From: JAGDZR01 sp049115695
GTDB lineage: Bacteria > Bacteroidota > Bacteroidia > Cytophagales > Cyclobacteriaceae
Direction of reading: 5' to 3'
DNA: 64,000 bases
NCBI GenBank assembly: GCA_049115695.1
Contig: JAGDZR010000017.1
Span: forward strand, 1-64,000
In this document: positions 1-7,876 of the stretch, one piece after another
How positions within the stretch are numbered: the first letter of the stretch is position 1
How the letters are laid out: each line of letters opens with the position of its first letter
Made by a program: the position numbers and the translations under genes
Notes under the pieces: model-generated
Told to the model about the DNA's origin: nothing
The model's database searches: none
What the model saw: only the letters and a program-made list of their open reading frames with translations

Positions 1-67
1 TCTTGGGCTCGAACCAAGGACCCTCTGATTAACAGTCAGATGCTCTAACCAGCTGAGCTAAGGAGGA
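1..67 (-). tRNA. tRNA-Asn (GTT), partial at left edge
   Basis: Read on the minus strand, the sequence gives the 5' acceptor strand TCCTCCT, the TA at positions 8-9, a D arm, an anticodon arm (TCTGA-CTGTTAA-TCAGA) with anticodon GTT, and a T arm with the TTCGA core. The last six or so acceptor bases, the discriminator and CCA lie outside the window. The fold and anticodon are read directly, and the Asn identity follows from GTT. Confidence 0.93.
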
Positions 68-105
68 ATGTTATTCCAATTTTTAGTTAGATACGCTAAT
101 CGGAA

Positions 106-133
106 CGCCGAACCGCAACTAAGCTAAGAAGGA
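106..133 (-). pseudogene. degenerate tRNA 5'-half fragment
   Basis: On the minus strand this begins TCCTTCTTAGCTTAGTTG, which matches the first 18 bases of the adjacent tRNA-Asn at 15 positions. All three differences are C-to-T changes. The match fades in the D loop and no anticodon or T arm follows. It looks like the decayed remnant of a tandem tRNA copy. A chance match of the conserved acceptor/D-arm region is possible. Confidence 0.4.
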
Positions 134-410
134 ATATTTTATATCATTCTCTCATTTCCACATGTGGGATTGAGTGAATGAGTATATGGTTATTTTGTCG
201 CTTTCTAAGTGGCCAATCGGAATTCCAAAAAGCACTAATTCAACAACTCAAGTTTCAATATAACCATGGCGCGTATCGCCATGTTTCCTAAAAGGAGTGC
301 AAATGTATTTTTTGCCTCGATTTATACAAAACCTTTCATCGAAAAAGTTTCAATATTTTTTCAGGGAAAGTTTTTGAGGGTGTTGATCTGACGATAATTC
401 ATAAAAACAA
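134..410. other. non-coding stretch before hsp20
   Basis: No credible gene was seen. The only clear structure is a perfect 7-base inverted repeat, CATGGCG (265-271) and CGCCATG (277-283), with a 5-base loop. It lacks a T tract, so it is not a convincing terminator. Confidence 0.4.
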
Positions 411-460
411 GACATAATGACATTAAAAATATCAATAATTAAAAAATACATGACATAATG
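411..460 (+). promoter_or_regulatory. direct repeat upstream of hsp20
   Basis: GACATAATG occurs at 411-419 and again at 452-460. The 41-base spacing is close to four helical turns. The second copy ends about 85 bases before the Hsp20 start codon. Two same-face copies suggest an activator or repressor site for the heat-shock gene. No CIRCE or other named heat-shock operator was recognised, so this role is inferred. Confidence 0.3.
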
Positions 461-545
461 GCGTTGAAATTGAAGAAATGGTTGGGTGGCATAGAATTCG
501 ATTAATAGTTTTCGAAATCAATTATTAATTAAAAACAATACAACG

Positions 546-977
546 ATGACACTTATAAAGTACAATCCTAACACTTACAGACCTTCAACATTCAACTCTT
601 TTGTTGATAGATTTTTTAACGACGACTTATTTGGAGGTTCAAAGATGACTGAGTTCTCACCTAAGGTTGACATTGCTGAAACCGAGAAAGAATTTGAAAT
701 CCAGTTTCACGTCCCAGGTGTGAAGAAAGACGAGATCAATATCAATGTAGAACATGATCGTCTAACCGTAAGCGGAGAGCGTAAGTTAGAGAATGAGAAG
801 AAAGAGAAGAATTTTCATAGTGTAGAGAGTTACTACGGTTCATTTAGCAGGTCTTTTTACTTACCAGATAATGTTAATCTTGAGAAGATTGATGCGACGT
901 ATGATGCCGGAATTCTTACAGTGACATTGCCTAAGGATGAAAAGAAAGAGGCTAAAAAGACCATAAAAATTAAGTAA
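546..977 (+). CDS. Hsp20/alpha-crystallin small heat shock protein
   Basis: ATP-independent holdase chaperone of 143 residues, usual for bacterial Hsp20. A short variable N-terminus (residues 1-35) precedes an alpha-crystallin domain that starts around KVDIAETEKEFEIQFHVPGV. The family signature GILTVTLPK sits near residue 120. The protein ends IKIK, giving the I-x-I motif used for oligomer contacts. It is monocistronic: a strong hairpin follows 24 bases after the stop. The upstream region holds a direct repeat that may be its operator. The assignment rests on the whole domain and is secure. Which proteins it protects cannot be read from the sequence. Confidence 0.95.
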   Translation: MTLIKYNPNTYRPSTFNSFVDRFFNDDLFGGSKMTEFSPKVDIAETEKEFEIQFHVPGVKKDEININVEHDRLTVSGERKLENEKKEKNFHSVESYYGSFSRSFYLPDNVNLEKIDATYDAGILTVTLPKDEKKEAKKTIKIK

Positions 978-1000
978 GTTGATTGAGTGCGGTTAGGTTG

Positions 1001-1037
1001 AGGGGCGATCTTAAATATAAGATGCGCCCCTTTCCTT
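1001..1037 (+). terminator. rho-independent terminator after hsp20
   Basis: AGGGGCGATCTTA pairs with TAAGATGCGCCCCT through a short A/T loop and one bulged base, followed by TTTCCTTTT. It separates hsp20 from the downstream protease. Confidence 0.75.
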
Positions 1038-1157
1038 TTACTTCAGTTGTGAAGTTGTTAAATGATGTTAATGCTGAAATCTAAAACATATGTTATTCGT
1101 TCAGGAAACAATAACTTGGCATTTAGAGTATAACTTTTAGTAACAGGTCAAAGAACT

Positions 1158-2648
1158 ATGAGTAATAAGAATCTATTTTTATCGATGATGTTGTCCTCTA
1201 TTGTGGGAGGAGTGGTTGCAATAGGTGGTTATCAGCTACTGGCACCACCTATACAACCAGTAATTCAGACGATTCCAGCTAGTCAGGAATCTTCAGCAGC
1301 CTTTACAAACTATAATTTTGATACAACAGGAGCAATTGTTCCTGAGGGACTCAACTTTGTTTTTGCTGCAAAGAGTTCTACAGAAGGAGTAGTGCACATT
1401 CGAACTACAATTGATGCGAGCGCTCATGGATCAACAGCATTTGAGGAAATGTTCCGGGATTATTTTGGAGAAACTCCAAGAGGTGGAGGTGGCAGAGCAA
1501 GGACTGGAGCTGGTTCGGGCGTTATCGTCCATGGAGATGGTTACATAGTTACCAACAATCACGTCATAGATCATGCCTCAGATATTGAGGTGTTGCTAAG
1601 TGATAACAGGACTTATAAAGCTGAGATAATTGGTGTAGATCCAACAACAGACCTGGCGGTATTGAAAATAGAGGGGGATGGTTTCCCTACTGTCAATTGG
1701 GGAAATAGTGATGAACTTAATATCGGAGAGTGGGTTTTGGCTGTTGGTAATCCTTATTCATTTAGGTCAACCGTCACAGCAGGAATAGTGAGTGCAAAAG
1801 CCAGGAACATAAACATTCTGAGAGAGAATAATGCAAGAACGAATTTACAGATTGAATCCTTTATTCAGACAGATGCGGCTGTTAATCCAGGTAACAGTGG
1901 TGGAGCACTGGTCAATCTTAACGGAGAACTAGTGGGTATCAATACAGCCATCATGTCTCCAACAGGTGCATTTGCAGGTTATTCATTCGCGGTTCCTGTT
2001 TCGCTGGTAAAGAAGGTATTTGAGGATTTGGTTGAGTACGGAACGGTACAACGCGCGTTATTGGGTATTAACATTGTTGATGTGAATTCGGATCTGGCCG
2101 ATCAGGAGGAATTGGATGTTATTCAGGGCGTTTATATTTCAAATGTGCGGGACAATAGTGCAGCAGAGGAAGCAGGACTTGAGGTTGGCGATGTGATCGT
2201 GGCAATAGACGGGAGAGCAATTACAAACGTTTCAGAACTACAAGAACGTGTTGCGCTCAACAGGCCTGGCGATGAGGTAAAGGTGACATTTAGAAGAGAC
2301 GGAAATGCCAATGATGTGATGGCTACATTGAAGAATACTGCCGGTACATTAGCCGTAGTAGAGCGAAAGGCAACTGTGACTGCTGGAGGTGCGGAATTTG
2401 CCAATGCTTCAGATAGATTGCTTGAAAGCTTAGAGTTGGACGGAGGAGTTGAAGTAGTGGGAGTTGGTGATGGTAAATGGGAGGACATTGGGGTGAAAAC
2501 AGGATTTATTATTACACGCATTGATAAACGACCCATAAAAAATGTCGAGGACCTGGAGGATGCCCTCGAGCGCTCAAAAGGTGAGGGAATTCTTCTTGAA
2601 GGGTATTATCCAAATGGAGAAAAAGCCTATTATGGAATTGGTTGGTAG
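1158..2648 (+). CDS. DegP/HtrA-type (Do) serine protease
   Basis: Envelope quality-control protease of 496 residues. A hydrophobic N-terminal segment (about residues 8-30) acts as signal or anchor. A trypsin-like domain (about 65-295) carries the catalytic triad His135 (NNHVID), Asp165 (TTDLAVLK) and Ser247 (GNSGG). Two PDZ domains follow, the first around 300-385 and a second C-terminal one that begins near residue 425 (GGVEVVGV). Length and layout match the DegP/DegQ group. The ATG at 1158 leads directly into the signal segment. Placement beside hsp20 suits a shared folding-stress role, although a terminator separates them. Confidence 0.95.
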   Translation: MSNKNLFLSMMLSSIVGGVVAIGGYQLLAPPIQPVIQTIPASQESSAAFTNYNFDTTGAIVPEGLNFVFAAKSSTEGVVHIRTTIDASAHGSTAFEEMFRDYFGETPRGGGGRARTGAGSGVIVHGDGYIVTNNHVIDHASDIEVLLSDNRTYKAEIIGVDPTTDLAVLKIEGDGFPTVNWGNSDELNIGEWVLAVGNPYSFRSTVTAGIVSAKARNINILRENNARTNLQIESFIQTDAAVNPGNSGGALVNLNGELVGINTAIMSPTGAFAGYSFAVPVSLVKKVFEDLVEYGTVQRALLGINIVDVNSDLADQEELDVIQGVYISNVRDNSAAEEAGLEVGDVIVAIDGRAITNVSELQERVALNRPGDEVKVTFRRDGNANDVMATLKNTAGTLAVVERKATVTAGGAEFANASDRLLESLELDGGVEVVGVGDGKWEDIGVKTGFIITRIDKRPIKNVEDLEDALERSKGEGILLEGYYPNGEKAYYGIGW

Positions 2649-2673
2649 TTAATCGTTTAGATTCAGGTTTAGT

Positions 2674-2708
2674 AAAAGCCAGTTCACGCAATGAACTGGC
2701 TTTTTTTG
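2674..2708 (+). terminator. rho-independent terminator after degP-like gene
   Basis: GCCAGTTCA (2678-2686) and TGAACTGGC (2692-2700) form a perfect 9-base stem with a 5-base loop, flanked by A residues and followed by seven T residues. Confidence 0.88.
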
Positions 2709-2856
2709 TTTTAAGGTGTTGTTAGTCCAAGATCAAGAATGATTGGCTTGTCTTGATGGACTATTGCTTACAACCTTTGACAAAATTCAGTGAATTGCTG
2801 GTTCGATTTGTCTGATGTGTAGGTTAAATTGAACAGTGTAATAAACGAATACTGTC

Positions 2857-4050
2857 ATGCCAAATTTTGCTATGCTGGGGTCCGGCTTCATTGGGGCCTT
2901 TTATACACGCTCGCTTCATAGTTATCGCAATCAGGATAAAGTCGTAATAGTTCAGAGTCGCAATGAGGAAAACCTGAAACGATTCTGTCAACAAAATGAT
3001 GTGCCCAATTGGACCACCGATATGAATGAGGCAATTACTCATGAAGAAGTTGATCTTGTGGTTATTGCACTTCCAAATCATTTGCATTTAGATGCTGTTA
3101 AAGCATGTGTAGAGGCAAAAAAAGGTGTACTTATGACCAAACCACTAGGTCGAAATGCTGCTGAGGCTAAGGAAATGTTGGATCTGGTCGAACAGGCTGG
3201 TATTTTCCATGGGTACCTTGAGGATTTGGCTTACACACCCAAAACATTAAAAGCAGTAGAGTCAGTACGGAATGGGGCAATCGGCAAGGTAACCTGGACA
3301 AGGAGTAGAGAAACGCACCCTGGTCCGCACAGCGATTGGTTTTGGAATATTGAATTAGCCGGAGGCGGTGCTATAGTGGACTTGGCTTGCCATTGCATAG
3401 AGGTGTCGAGAAATTATATCGGGAAAAACGTGAAGCCCGTAGAGGTCATGTGTTGGGCCGACACGTTGGTAAAACCAATTGCAGCCGAAGATCATGCAAT
3501 CGGAATGGTCAAATATGCGACAGGAGCTATTGCGCAATTTGAAGTGAGTTGGGCGTTTAGAGGAGGCATGGACTTACGCGATGAGGTATCCGGTACTGAT
3601 GGAACGATTTGGCTCAATCACTTCATGAGAACTGGTTTTGAAATATTTAGCGCAGCTAAGGAAAAGGGTTATGTGGCTGAAAAAGCCGAGAACGATACAG
3701 GCTGGCTATTTCCGGTAGGAGATGAAAATGTGGAGCTTGGTTATACAAATATGTTCAACGACATGTTAAATACATATGAGGCAGGTAGCAAACCTATGGA
3801 AACATTTTATGACGGTTATGTAGTCAATGCGATCATGGATGCATGCTACAAATCCGCCAAAACCAAGTTGTGGGAACCAGTAATCTTAGAGGATTGGCGA
3901 GGAGATGAAAAGAGCGATCCAATCATGGAGCTGAATGATTATGATGAGGAGCATTATCTTGTGAAAGAAGAAAAATTACCAGACGGTTCGGTCAAAGTGA
4001 TACTTAAACACAAACAGACTGGAGAGTTTAGCCAACGACATGATTTATAG
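2857..4050 (+). CDS. Gfo/Idh/MocA family NAD(P)-dependent oxidoreductase
   Basis: Predicted cytoplasmic dehydrogenase of 397 residues acting on a sugar, inositol-like or related polyol. The N-terminal Rossmann fold starts MLGSGFIG (residues 6-13). The family's EKP motif appears as TKP in VLMTKPLGRNA near residue 92. A beta-sheet C-terminal domain follows, with the conserved GGGAIVDLACH stretch where substrate-binding residues lie. There is no signal peptide. Its last 11 bases overlap the next gene, so the two are probably cotranscribed and translationally coupled. The substrate cannot be told from sequence. Confidence 0.88.
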   Translation: MPNFAMLGSGFIGAFYTRSLHSYRNQDKVVIVQSRNEENLKRFCQQNDVPNWTTDMNEAITHEEVDLVVIALPNHLHLDAVKACVEAKKGVLMTKPLGRNAAEAKEMLDLVEQAGIFHGYLEDLAYTPKTLKAVESVRNGAIGKVTWTRSRETHPGPHSDWFWNIELAGGGAIVDLACHCIEVSRNYIGKNVKPVEVMCWADTLVKPIAAEDHAIGMVKYATGAIAQFEVSWAFRGGMDLRDEVSGTDGTIWLNHFMRTGFEIFSAAKEKGYVAEKAENDTGWLFPVGDENVELGYTNMFNDMLNTYEAGSKPMETFYDGYVVNAIMDACYKSAKTKLWEPVILEDWRGDEKSDPIMELNDYDEEHYLVKEEKLPDGSVKVILKHKQTGEFSQRHDL

Positions 4051-4927
4051 GTGGCTCATCATTTTTTTAATTGTTAATTGTCAATATACAATGGGGCAGG
4101 TTACGAGTAGATTGGAGATTTTGAATGTGCATACGCTTGAGCGCAAATTGATATATGAGGCAAGGGCTCATTTCGAAGCTCCGAATTGGCATCAGGACGG
4201 TAAAACTTTAATATATAATCAGGACGGACGGCTTTATAGCATTGATATAGATAATCCTAGTCCACGGCTCATCAATACCGGAGAGCAGCAACAATGTAAC
4301 AATGATCATGGGATATCGCCTGATGGAACACAATTGGTGATATCGAATAATGATTCCGACAAAAGTTCGAGAATTTACACGTTACCCATGAAAGGGGGTA
4401 CTCCCAAATTGATTACACCTGATTATCCTTCCTATTGGCATGGCTGGTCTCCAGATGGTGAGACATTAGTGTATTGTGCTTCAAGAAATGGAGCCTATAA
4501 CGTGTTTTCAATTCCCGTAAATGGTGGTCAGGAGACTCAGCTAACCGATACTCCTACATTAGACGATGGGCCTGAATACAGCCCTGATGGAGAGTTTATT
4601 TATTTCAATTCTGTTAGAACGGGTAAAATGCAGATATGGAGAATGAGATCAAATGGGTCTGGGCAGCAACAATTGACCAATGATGGTTACAATGACTGGT
4701 TTGCGCATCCCAGTCCCAATGGGGAAAAAGTGGTCTTTATCTCTTACATCGATGAAATCCCTCCTGGTGATCACCCGCCCTTCAAGCAGGTGATGTTGCG
4801 TATGATGAATCCAGATGGCACAGAAGTCCAGAAACTAATAGAACTTTTCGGAGGACAAGGCACAATCAATGTTCCCAGCTGGTCTCCGGATAGTCAATGG
4901 ATTGCTTTTGTGAGTTATGAACAATAG
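4040..4927 (+). CDS. TolB-like beta-propeller (PD40) exported protein
   Basis: This 295-residue protein has a hydrophobic N-terminus (residues 4-19, ending MGQ) that reads as a signal peptide. It then has repeated PD40/WD40-like blades: W-x-x-DG-KTLIYN, SPDGTQLVIS, SPDGETLVYC, SPDGEFIYF, SPNGEKVVFI and SPDSQWIAF. Six visible SPDG-type strands fit a six-bladed propeller. It overlaps the upstream oxidoreductase by 11 bases. It lacks the N-terminal domain of true TolB, so it is a TolB-like periplasmic or surface protein that may bind or sense a glycan-related ligand. That role is inferred only from its neighbour. Confidence 0.8.
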   Translation: MIYRWLIIFLIVNCQYTMGQVTSRLEILNVHTLERKLIYEARAHFEAPNWHQDGKTLIYNQDGRLYSIDIDNPSPRLINTGEQQQCNNDHGISPDGTQLVISNNDSDKSSRIYTLPMKGGTPKLITPDYPSYWHGWSPDGETLVYCASRNGAYNVFSIPVNGGQETQLTDTPTLDDGPEYSPDGEFIYFNSVRTGKMQIWRMRSNGSGQQQLTNDGYNDWFAHPSPNGEKVVFISYIDEIPPGDHPPFKQVMLRMMNPDGTEVQKLIELFGGQGTINVPSWSPDSQWIAFVSYEQ

Positions 4928-4955
4928 TTCAATCTAGCAGATAAAATTGTTTGGC

Positions 4956-5417
4956 TTATTTATTAGTTCTAATAGAGATTACCCCGTTGGCTCCTCTTGT
5001 TCCATAAATTGAAGCGTCCGATCCTTTTAGGACTGTAATTTTTGCTACTTTTTGAGGTTCCACCATGGACAAAATAGTTCGATAGTCATTTCCTATTACA
5101 TTTCCATTGACTACAAATAAAGGACTGGTTCCGGCCATGAACGATTCAGTTCCCATTACCTTGATTCTTGCGCCTGGGCCCTGACCCTGAACGCTTACAC
5201 CAGGAAGTCGCTGGATCATATCATTTAAGCTTATCGTTCTGTCGGCCTCAGATGCGTCCATGTCAAAACTAGATTGATTGGTATTGCCGGCGAGTTGAGT
5301 GCCATAGCCACTATCTACTACCTTAGCTGCATTAGGAGAAGTGTTTTGCGCTGTTTTGGATGTAGCGCAACCGAAAGTGAGTATCGCTATACTCATGATA
5401 AGCGTCAAAGTTTTCAT
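4956..5417 (-). CDS. lone TonB-receptor plug-domain lipoprotein
   Basis: The protein has 153 residues. Its N-terminus MKTLTLIMSIAILTFGC is a lipoprotein signal with the lipid-attachment Cys at residue 17. The remainder is a plug domain of SusC/TonB-dependent receptors: LNDMIQRLPGVSV, then PLFVVNGNVI, then the terminal signature GSDASIYGTRGANGVISIRT. The protein stops where a receptor would begin its beta-barrel. No truncated barrel follows on either side, so this is a stand-alone plug rather than an obvious broken receptor. It faces the TolB-like gene convergently. Function is unknown; it could interact with TonB or a partner barrel encoded elsewhere. Confidence 0.82.
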   Translation of the reverse strand: MKTLTLIMSIAILTFGCATSKTAQNTSPNAAKVVDSGYGTQLAGNTNQSSFDMDASEADRTISLNDMIQRLPGVSVQGQGPGARIKVMGTESFMAGTSPLFVVNGNVIGNDYRTILSMVEPQKVAKITVLKGSDASIYGTRGANGVISIRTNK

Positions 5418-5512
5418 AGCTATTAATTTTAAGATGAAGTTAGTTTATATATGCAATCGGTTGTGTTAATTTAAGCATTTATTAGGTTATACGGATAAAA
5501 AGCAATAACGGA

Positions 5513-5542
5513 TTGGTTTTGTTGGATCCTGCGTATATTTTG
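5513..5542 (+). promoter_or_regulatory. putative Bacteroidota-type promoter
   Basis: TTG (5513-5515), an 18-base spacer, then TATATTTTG (5534-5542), close to the TTG-N17-23-TAnnTTTG pattern of this phylum. It lies 30 bases before the ATG of the unknown protein that heads the kinase operon. Confidence 0.4.
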
Positions 5543-5572
5543 TGTGTTTAAACCAAATGACAATTCTATTAT

Positions 5573-5956
5573 ATGACTATTTATTTGAAATATGACGGTG
5601 AGTTAAAATACTCAACGGATGATATCAATTTTTCACCAATGAATGAGGAAACCATAACAGGTGGCAATTCGGGAGAAGCAATTAACTGGATTGTTTCCCA
5701 AAGTGATATACAGCTGACAAAGATCAAGATCAAAGATTTGAATAAGAAGGATGGGGTGATATTACCCGGTGGCAGCTGGAAAGATACCTGGGAAGTAAAA
5801 CCAAAAAATGTTAATAACAAGGAATGCACCGGTACACCGCTAGCCCCTGAAGCAACTCAGGAAAATCCTGCTTACTTTGCTTATGATGTTCAGTATAATG
5901 TGCAAGACGGACCTACGCAGACTTTGGATCCGGGTATTCGGATTCCTCAACAGTAA
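5573..5956 (+). CDS. hypothetical protein upstream of histidine kinase
   Basis: A 127-residue protein that I do not recognise. It is soluble-looking, has no signal peptide, and is rich in Asn, Asp, Lys and Thr. It opens with a strand-like segment (YLKYDGELKYS) and ends in a Pro-rich tail (DPGIRIPQQ). A single Cys sits at residue 84. It ends seven bases before the kinase start, and a plausible promoter stands just upstream, so the two probably form one transcript. It may be a ligand or accessory for the kinase, which is only an inference from position. Confidence 0.7.
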   Translation: MTIYLKYDGELKYSTDDINFSPMNEETITGGNSGEAINWIVSQSDIQLTKIKIKDLNKKDGVILPGGSWKDTWEVKPKNVNNKECTGTPLAPEATQENPAYFAYDVQYNVQDGPTQTLDPGIRIPQQ

Positions 5957-5963
5957 GCCTTTA

Positions 5964-7820
5964 ATGTGTGAATTAATGTGGAGGAGAATTGCAGTTTTGT
6001 TAATTCTCCTTCTTACGGCATTTTTTTCCATTGCACAGAATCAAAATAAGGCAGATAGCCTTAAGCAAATTTTATCAGGTCTTGAGAACGACTCATCAAA
6101 ATTGGAGATCCTGCGACTGATAATGGTCTATGAGTCAAACCCCACTCAATCACTGCATTATTCAGATGAGCTCTTGGATCTTGCAGAGTCTAATAATAAC
6201 AATGAATATAAATATCATGCTTACCTTTTCAAGGGTATCAATAACAGGTTTTTAGGGAATATTCAACTTGCGGTACAGCTATTGTTTCAAAGCGCTGAAA
6301 TTGCTGACTTGATGAACAACAACCATTTGGTGGCGCAAAGTTATGGTGAATTGTCGAACCTATATAGGGCCATTGATGATTCAGATAGGGCGATATCATT
6401 TGAGAAACGGGCCATCAATCTGTTGGAAAAAACGGAGAGATTTCAAGAATTGGCTCTCACCCAATTGAATCATGGATATTCCTACTATGTGCAGGAAGAA
6501 TATGATTCTGCAATGTTATACACTTTGAAGGCAAAGCATTATTTTGATTCAACACAGTCTCCTTTGATCGCTGTGGCATATTCGGAGGGAAACTTAGCAT
6601 TGATCAAGGCCAGACAGGGTCTGCTTGATATAGCGGAAAAGGAAATCATCAGTTCAATTGAGAAATTAGAAAGTATTGGTGACTCATATGGAATCAGTGA
6701 TTACCTAAACCAGCTGGCGACTATTTACAAAGAATCAGCACTTCCTAAGAAGTCGATTGACTATAGCAATAGGTCTCTTCTGCTCTCTGAAAGCAATCAA
6801 TTCATGGAGCAAACAAGAGATGCTTATTACAATCTCTATGAGGTATATCAACAACTCAATCAGACACAGTTAGCCTTAACTTATTATGTGAAATACATTC
6901 AAGAGCGTGATGAGATTAATGATATTGATGAGGTTCAGGAGATAGCTAATATACGCACAGAGTATGAGGTAGGACTTAAGCAAGTCGAAGTTGACCTGTT
7001 GACTCAGGAGCGTCGAACACAACGTATTTTAACTTATGCACTTGGTGCAGTGATTTTTCTGATTACTATGATCGCACTGATAGTTTATCGGAATTTTCGT
7101 GAAAAGAATAAAGTCAATATTCAGTTGGCTGAATTGAATAGTACTAAGGATAAGTTTTTTTCAATCATCTCGCATGATCTGCGAGGACCGGTCAGTGCTT
7201 TTCATGGCGTACCGCGCATGATTAAGATGGCCGTGAAAATGAACCAGACAGAAATGTTAACAGAAATCGCAGATGAGGTGGATAAGTCTACCTCGAATCT
7301 GTCAGATTTGTTAGATGGTTTGCTTAACTGGGCCATGCAGCAGCAAGGCAGGATTTCTTATCAGCCTGAGACATTGCGAATAAGTGCCATTATCGATGAT
7401 TTGTATAGCACCTTAGGGAATATGGCCAAATCCAAGCAGATTGAATTGAACCATAATATCGATGAATCGATTGTTATTACAGTGGATAAGAATACCATAA
7501 CTACCGTTTTCCGAAACCTGATCAATAACGCACTAAAGTTTACACCTGAGGGTGGACGCATTACAGTTACTGCAGCTTCCAATGAACAGATTGTTAAAGT
7601 GGAGGTGAGAGATACTGGTGTTGGGATCCCCAATGCTAAACTGAAAACACTTTTTGATTTAAAGGCCAAGAACAATACCTATGGAACAGCTGGAGAAAAG
7701 GGGCTTGGACTTGGACTTCAGATGGTGAAGGATTTTGTCGAAATGAATCGAGGAACAATTGGTATACAGAGTCAGGAAGGCACAGGTACCACATTTACAA
7801 TTGGTGTGCCGAAAGGGTGA
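5964..7820 (+). CDS. TPR-containing membrane sensor histidine kinase
   Basis: With the ATG at 5964 the protein has 618 residues and opens with a signal peptide (WRRIAVLLILLLTAFFSIAQ); ATGs further upstream would overlap the previous gene. A periplasmic region of tetratricopeptide repeats occupies about residues 60-320. One transmembrane helix (ILTYALGAVIFLITMIALIV) and a short coiled segment lead to the HisKA domain, with phosphoacceptor His404 in IISHDLRGP. The HATPase domain shows the N box (NLINNALKFTPEGG), G1 (DTGVGIP) and G2 (GLGLGLQMV). No response regulator is adjacent, so its partner lies elsewhere. This TPR-kinase layout is common in Bacteroidota. Confidence 0.92.
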   Translation: MCELMWRRIAVLLILLLTAFFSIAQNQNKADSLKQILSGLENDSSKLEILRLIMVYESNPTQSLHYSDELLDLAESNNNNEYKYHAYLFKGINNRFLGNIQLAVQLLFQSAEIADLMNNNHLVAQSYGELSNLYRAIDDSDRAISFEKRAINLLEKTERFQELALTQLNHGYSYYVQEEYDSAMLYTLKAKHYFDSTQSPLIAVAYSEGNLALIKARQGLLDIAEKEIISSIEKLESIGDSYGISDYLNQLATIYKESALPKKSIDYSNRSLLLSESNQFMEQTRDAYYNLYEVYQQLNQTQLALTYYVKYIQERDEINDIDEVQEIANIRTEYEVGLKQVEVDLLTQERRTQRILTYALGAVIFLITMIALIVYRNFREKNKVNIQLAELNSTKDKFFSIISHDLRGPVSAFHGVPRMIKMAVKMNQTEMLTEIADEVDKSTSNLSDLLDGLLNWAMQQQGRISYQPETLRISAIIDDLYSTLGNMAKSKQIELNHNIDESIVITVDKNTITTVFRNLINNALKFTPEGGRITVTAASNEQIVKVEVRDTGVGIPNAKLKTLFDLKAKNNTYGTAGEKGLGLGLQMVKDFVEMNRGTIGIQSQEGTGTTFTIGVPKG

Positions 7821-7855
7821 TTCCGGTATTCTTGCTTGTCAGAAACCGGAATGAC
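7819..7855. repeat. REP-like intergenic palindrome
   Basis: TTCCGGT (7821-7827) and ACCGGAA (7845-7851) are perfect inverted arms, followed by TGAC. The same opening (GTGATTCCGGTATT) and closing (CCGGAATGACA) occur at 10919-10972, which identifies a small dispersed repeat. Here it lies between convergent genes and may also act as a terminator. Confidence 0.6.
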
Positions 7856-7876
7856 ACCCTATGAGATGCGGTTTAA

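Noticed and set aside
2132..2536. Minus-strand frame of 134 residues inside the DegP-like gene
   Set aside because: Antisense shadow with low-complexity Ser/Thr/Pro composition produced by the codon pattern of the real gene.
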